From Actinomadura barringtoniae (GTDB lineage Bacteria; Actinomycetota; Actinomycetes; Streptosporangiales; Streptosporangiaceae), in assembly GCF_017573505.1 (NCBI RefSeq), contig NZ_JAGEOJ010000008.1, forward strand, positions 62,001 to 126,000: a stretch of 64,000 nt of DNA. The letters run 5' to 3'. The notes beneath the pieces are model-generated. The model was not told the DNA's origin and ran no database searches. It saw nothing but the letters and a program-made list of their open reading frames with translations. Positions 62,621 to 64,000 of this stretch are shown in pieces. How positions within the stretch are numbered: position 1 is the stretch's first letter; each line of letters begins with the position of its first letter. The position numbers were made by a program, and so were the translations under genes.

Positions 62621-62712
62621 GGAGAGGTTCCCAAAGTGGCCTAATGGGGCTCGGCGCAAGCCGGGAAGGTGTCGCCCAGGCACCTGCGCAGGTTCGAATC
62701 CTGCCCTCTCCG
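62621..62712 (+). ncRNA. Anticodon-less tRNA-Ser-like RNA (GNRA tetraloop in place of the anticodon loop)
   Basis: A 92-nt class II cloverleaf. The acceptor GGAGAGG (62621-62627) pairs fully with CCTCTCC (62705-62711), with discriminator G at 62712. The D stem is CCCA/TGGG with G18-G19 in the loop. The long variable arm is AGGTGT/GCACCT with a 7-nt loop. The T arm is GCAGG-TTCGAAT-CCTGC. The anticodon arm is CTCGG/CCGGG closed by a sixth C-G pair over GCAA: there is no U33 and no anticodon. Features used by seryl-tRNA synthetase (G73, G1-C72, G2-C71, A3-U70, C11-G24, long variable arm) are intact. No CCA is encoded. It cannot decode, but it should accept serine. Confidence 0.85.
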
Positions 62713-62716
62713 CAAA

Positions 62717-62763
62717 GACAAGCAGAAGAGGCACCGCGCCTCTTCCGCTTGTCGCTTTGTTTT
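62717..62763 (+). terminator. Intrinsic terminator of the tRNA-like RNA
   Basis: A 16-position stem (GACAAGC-A-GAAGAGGC against its partner, one A/C mismatch) with a 5-nt loop begins 5 bases after the tRNA body. A T-rich tail CGCTTTGTTTT follows. It defines an independent short transcript. Confidence 0.8.
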
Positions 62764-62808
62764 CGACAGTTCCGCCGGGCGCCCGTGGGCGCACCCCGAG
62801 GAGGATCA

Positions 62809-64000
62809 GTGGGCGAGACAGCCGCAGACGAGACCGTGCTTCTAGGGGCCGGCCGGCCCCCCGGGTCGGACCGGCCGGCGCAGGGAGGCGAGGCCTCGAT
62901 CCCGGTTTCCGGCGTCCACCAGTGGCTCACGACCCTGCTGCGGGACCTGCCCAAGCCCACCGAGTACCGCTACACCGCGGACTACACGCGCGCGGTCGTC
63001 GACTACTGCCTGGAGAAGTGGCTGGCCGCCCATCCCGGCGCCGCGGTCCCGTCCGTCGAGGAGGCCGGCGCGCAGTTCCGCGAGGGGATGCTGGCCGCCG
63101 AGGACCTCTCCGAGCTGCAGGTCGACCAGGTGTGCAACCGGACGTTCGGCCTGGAGGACGAGCTCGCGGCGTGGCTGTGCGGCACCACCGAACGGTTCCT
63201 CAACCTCGTCCGGCCGTGGACGCCGGTCTGGCTCAGTTTCACCGACTGGGCGCTGCGCTGGAGCCGGCAGAACTCGATCGAGACGCTGGTCTTCCTGGCG
63301 CGCGACGCACTGCCGTTCTACGTCGCGGCGTCCGCTCTGGAGCAGGGCCCGCACCTGCACCTGGCGCACGTGTCGCGGGCGGTCGGCCCGGACCCGGTGA
63401 CGGTGAACTCGATTCTCCGCCGGCCGTCCATCGCCCTGATCGACTCGGGGTGCTACGGGACGCTGATCAGTGAACTCCAGCAGCGGCGCGGCGCCCTTGT
63501 CGAAAACGCTCACCGGGAAGGCGCGGCCACCCTCTTTTATTACAGCAGGAATCCCCGGCTGTTCGGTTACGTGAACTATGTGATGTCCAAGGACATGGTC
63601 ACGAGCCCGGAGGCGATGAACCGCGCGGGCGACTTCGTCATTTATGCGGGAGATCTGCTCGAGGCCATGCCGAAGCCCTATCAATATCATCGGCACGACC
63701 GGTCGATGGTGGAGCTGAGCGATCTCGTCAGTTTCACCGTTTCGATCGCCGTTCTCAGTGAGATGCAGAGCCTGGCGAAGGCGAGCGCGTTTCTCGACTC
63801 CGAACGGCTGACCGACGTTCACGAGCAGGTGCGGCTGCTGTTCCGGGCCTACGAGCTGTCCACGCACCGCAGTGAGCTGCGCAGCGGCTTTCCCTTCGAC
63901 GAGCCGACGCCGAAGAGCGTGCCGTCGGCCGCCTCCGTGGCCGACCTCGACTTCCTGGAGATCCCGCCGCAGTCCCACGTGTTCGGCACGGTCAGCGGCT
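62809..64000 (+). CDS. HAD-like conserved protein (partial, runs off window)
   Basis: Starts at GTG 62809 with GAGGAGG 5 bases upstream; 397 codons are visible and the frame is open at the right edge. A flexible Gly/Pro lead (about 1-30) precedes a helical region. The stretch LVFLARDALPFYVAASAL, followed by IALIDSGCYGTLISEL, resembles the FLARDG...VDxGxxGS pattern of HAD-like proteins found in surface-polysaccharide and biosynthetic loci. It may share the tRNA promoter by read-through. The reaction is unknown. Confidence 0.75.
   Translation, partial: MGETAADETVLLGAGRPPGSDRPAQGGEASIPVSGVHQWLTTLLRDLPKPTEYRYTADYTRAVVDYCLEKWLAAHPGAAVPSVEEAGAQFREGMLAAEDLSELQVDQVCNRTFGLEDELAAWLCGTTERFLNLVRPWTPVWLSFTDWALRWSRQNSIETLVFLARDALPFYVAASALEQGPHLHLAHVSRAVGPDPVTVNSILRRPSIALIDSGCYGTLISELQQRRGALVENAHREGAATLFYYSRNPRLFGYVNYVMSKDMVTSPEAMNRAGDFVIYAGDLLEAMPKPYQYHRHDRSMVELSDLVSFTVSIAVLSEMQSLAKASAFLDSERLTDVHEQVRLLFRAYELSTHRSELRSGFPFDEPTPKSVPSAASVADLDFLEIPPQSHVFGTVSG

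Noticed and set aside
62621-62712. Reading the tRNA-like RNA as an ordinary tRNA with a shifted 7-nt anticodon loop, or as tRNA-Leu, tRNA-Tyr or tRNA-Sec
   Set aside because: Shifting the stem to give a 7-nt loop produces G-G and C-C mismatches. There is no U33 in any register. Discriminator G fits Ser, not Leu or Tyr (A). No TCA anticodon or 8-bp acceptor as in tRNA-Sec.
62621-62712. The tRNA-like RNA as a decaying pseudogene
   Set aside because: Every stem pairs, the T and D loops are canonical, and it has a matched promoter and terminator; random decay would not exchange only the anticodon loop for a stable tetraloop.

Overview
This window comes from a high-GC filamentous actinomycete. 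Supporting traits are a Streptomyces-type subtilisin inhibitor, an AfsR/SARP activator, an MbtH protein, a c-di-AMP (ydaO) riboswitch, a KstR2-type steroid catabolic locus and many ATGA/GTGA-overlapping operons. The genus cannot be fixed from the sequence; Thermomonosporaceae or Streptosporangiales would fit.

Layout. 1-7.4 kb: a ribose-type ABC transporter (minus strand) diverges from a catabolic operon of SDR, GMC oxidoreductase, ThDP decarboxylase and IclR regulator. 7.5-8.7 kb: a mycothiol-isomerase-like protein and a secreted SSI inhibitor. 8.7-14.5 kb: a CoA-ester degradation block whose order (thiolase, TetR, SDR, acyl-CoA dehydrogenase) matches fadA6-kstR2-ipdF-fadE30 of cholesterol ring C/D catabolism, with a KstR2-like operator before fadE30. 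14.5-22 kb: an ANTAR-PAS-PAS-PP2C signalling protein, two cell-wall glycopolymer enzymes, and a CHAP hydrolase behind a c-di-AMP riboswitch. 22-27.7 kb: ClC-type channel, SDR, GalT, GNAT, beta-lactamase-like hydrolase and tRNA-Pro. 27.9-36.8 kb: a metal and metalloid island (two CDF exporters each paired with an ArsR/SmtB sensor, CopC and CopD/CtaG, ArsR and an ArsM-GNAT fusion). 36.8-39.7 kb: MFS/LysR pair and a protease-fold protein without catalytic residues.

40.1-64 kb (running off the window): a hybrid NRPS-PKS cluster. It holds an ACP plus acyl-activating ligase, a SARP, a KS-AT-ACP synthase with a thioesterase whose nucleophile is Cys, MbtH, a free carrier protein, three C-A-PCP modules ending in TE, an MFS exporter, a secreted sialidase-like protein, a 52-residue ORF, a DUF2156 aminoacyl-tRNA-dependent transferase and a HAD-like protein.

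The outstanding observation is a 92-nt class II tRNA at 62621-62712. It carries all the usual serine identity features (G73, G1-C72, G2-C71, A3-U70, C11-G24, long variable arm), but its anticodon loop is replaced by a C(GCAA)G GNRA tetraloop, so it has no anticodon. It has its own terminator and sits next to the DUF2156 transferase. It is preceded by the same three 11-bp-spaced GTCAG repeats, 8 bp from a -10 box, that precede the NRPS, PKS and ligase operons. The inference is a dedicated, translation-incompetent Ser-tRNA that is co-regulated with the cluster and donates its aminoacyl group in biosynthesis.
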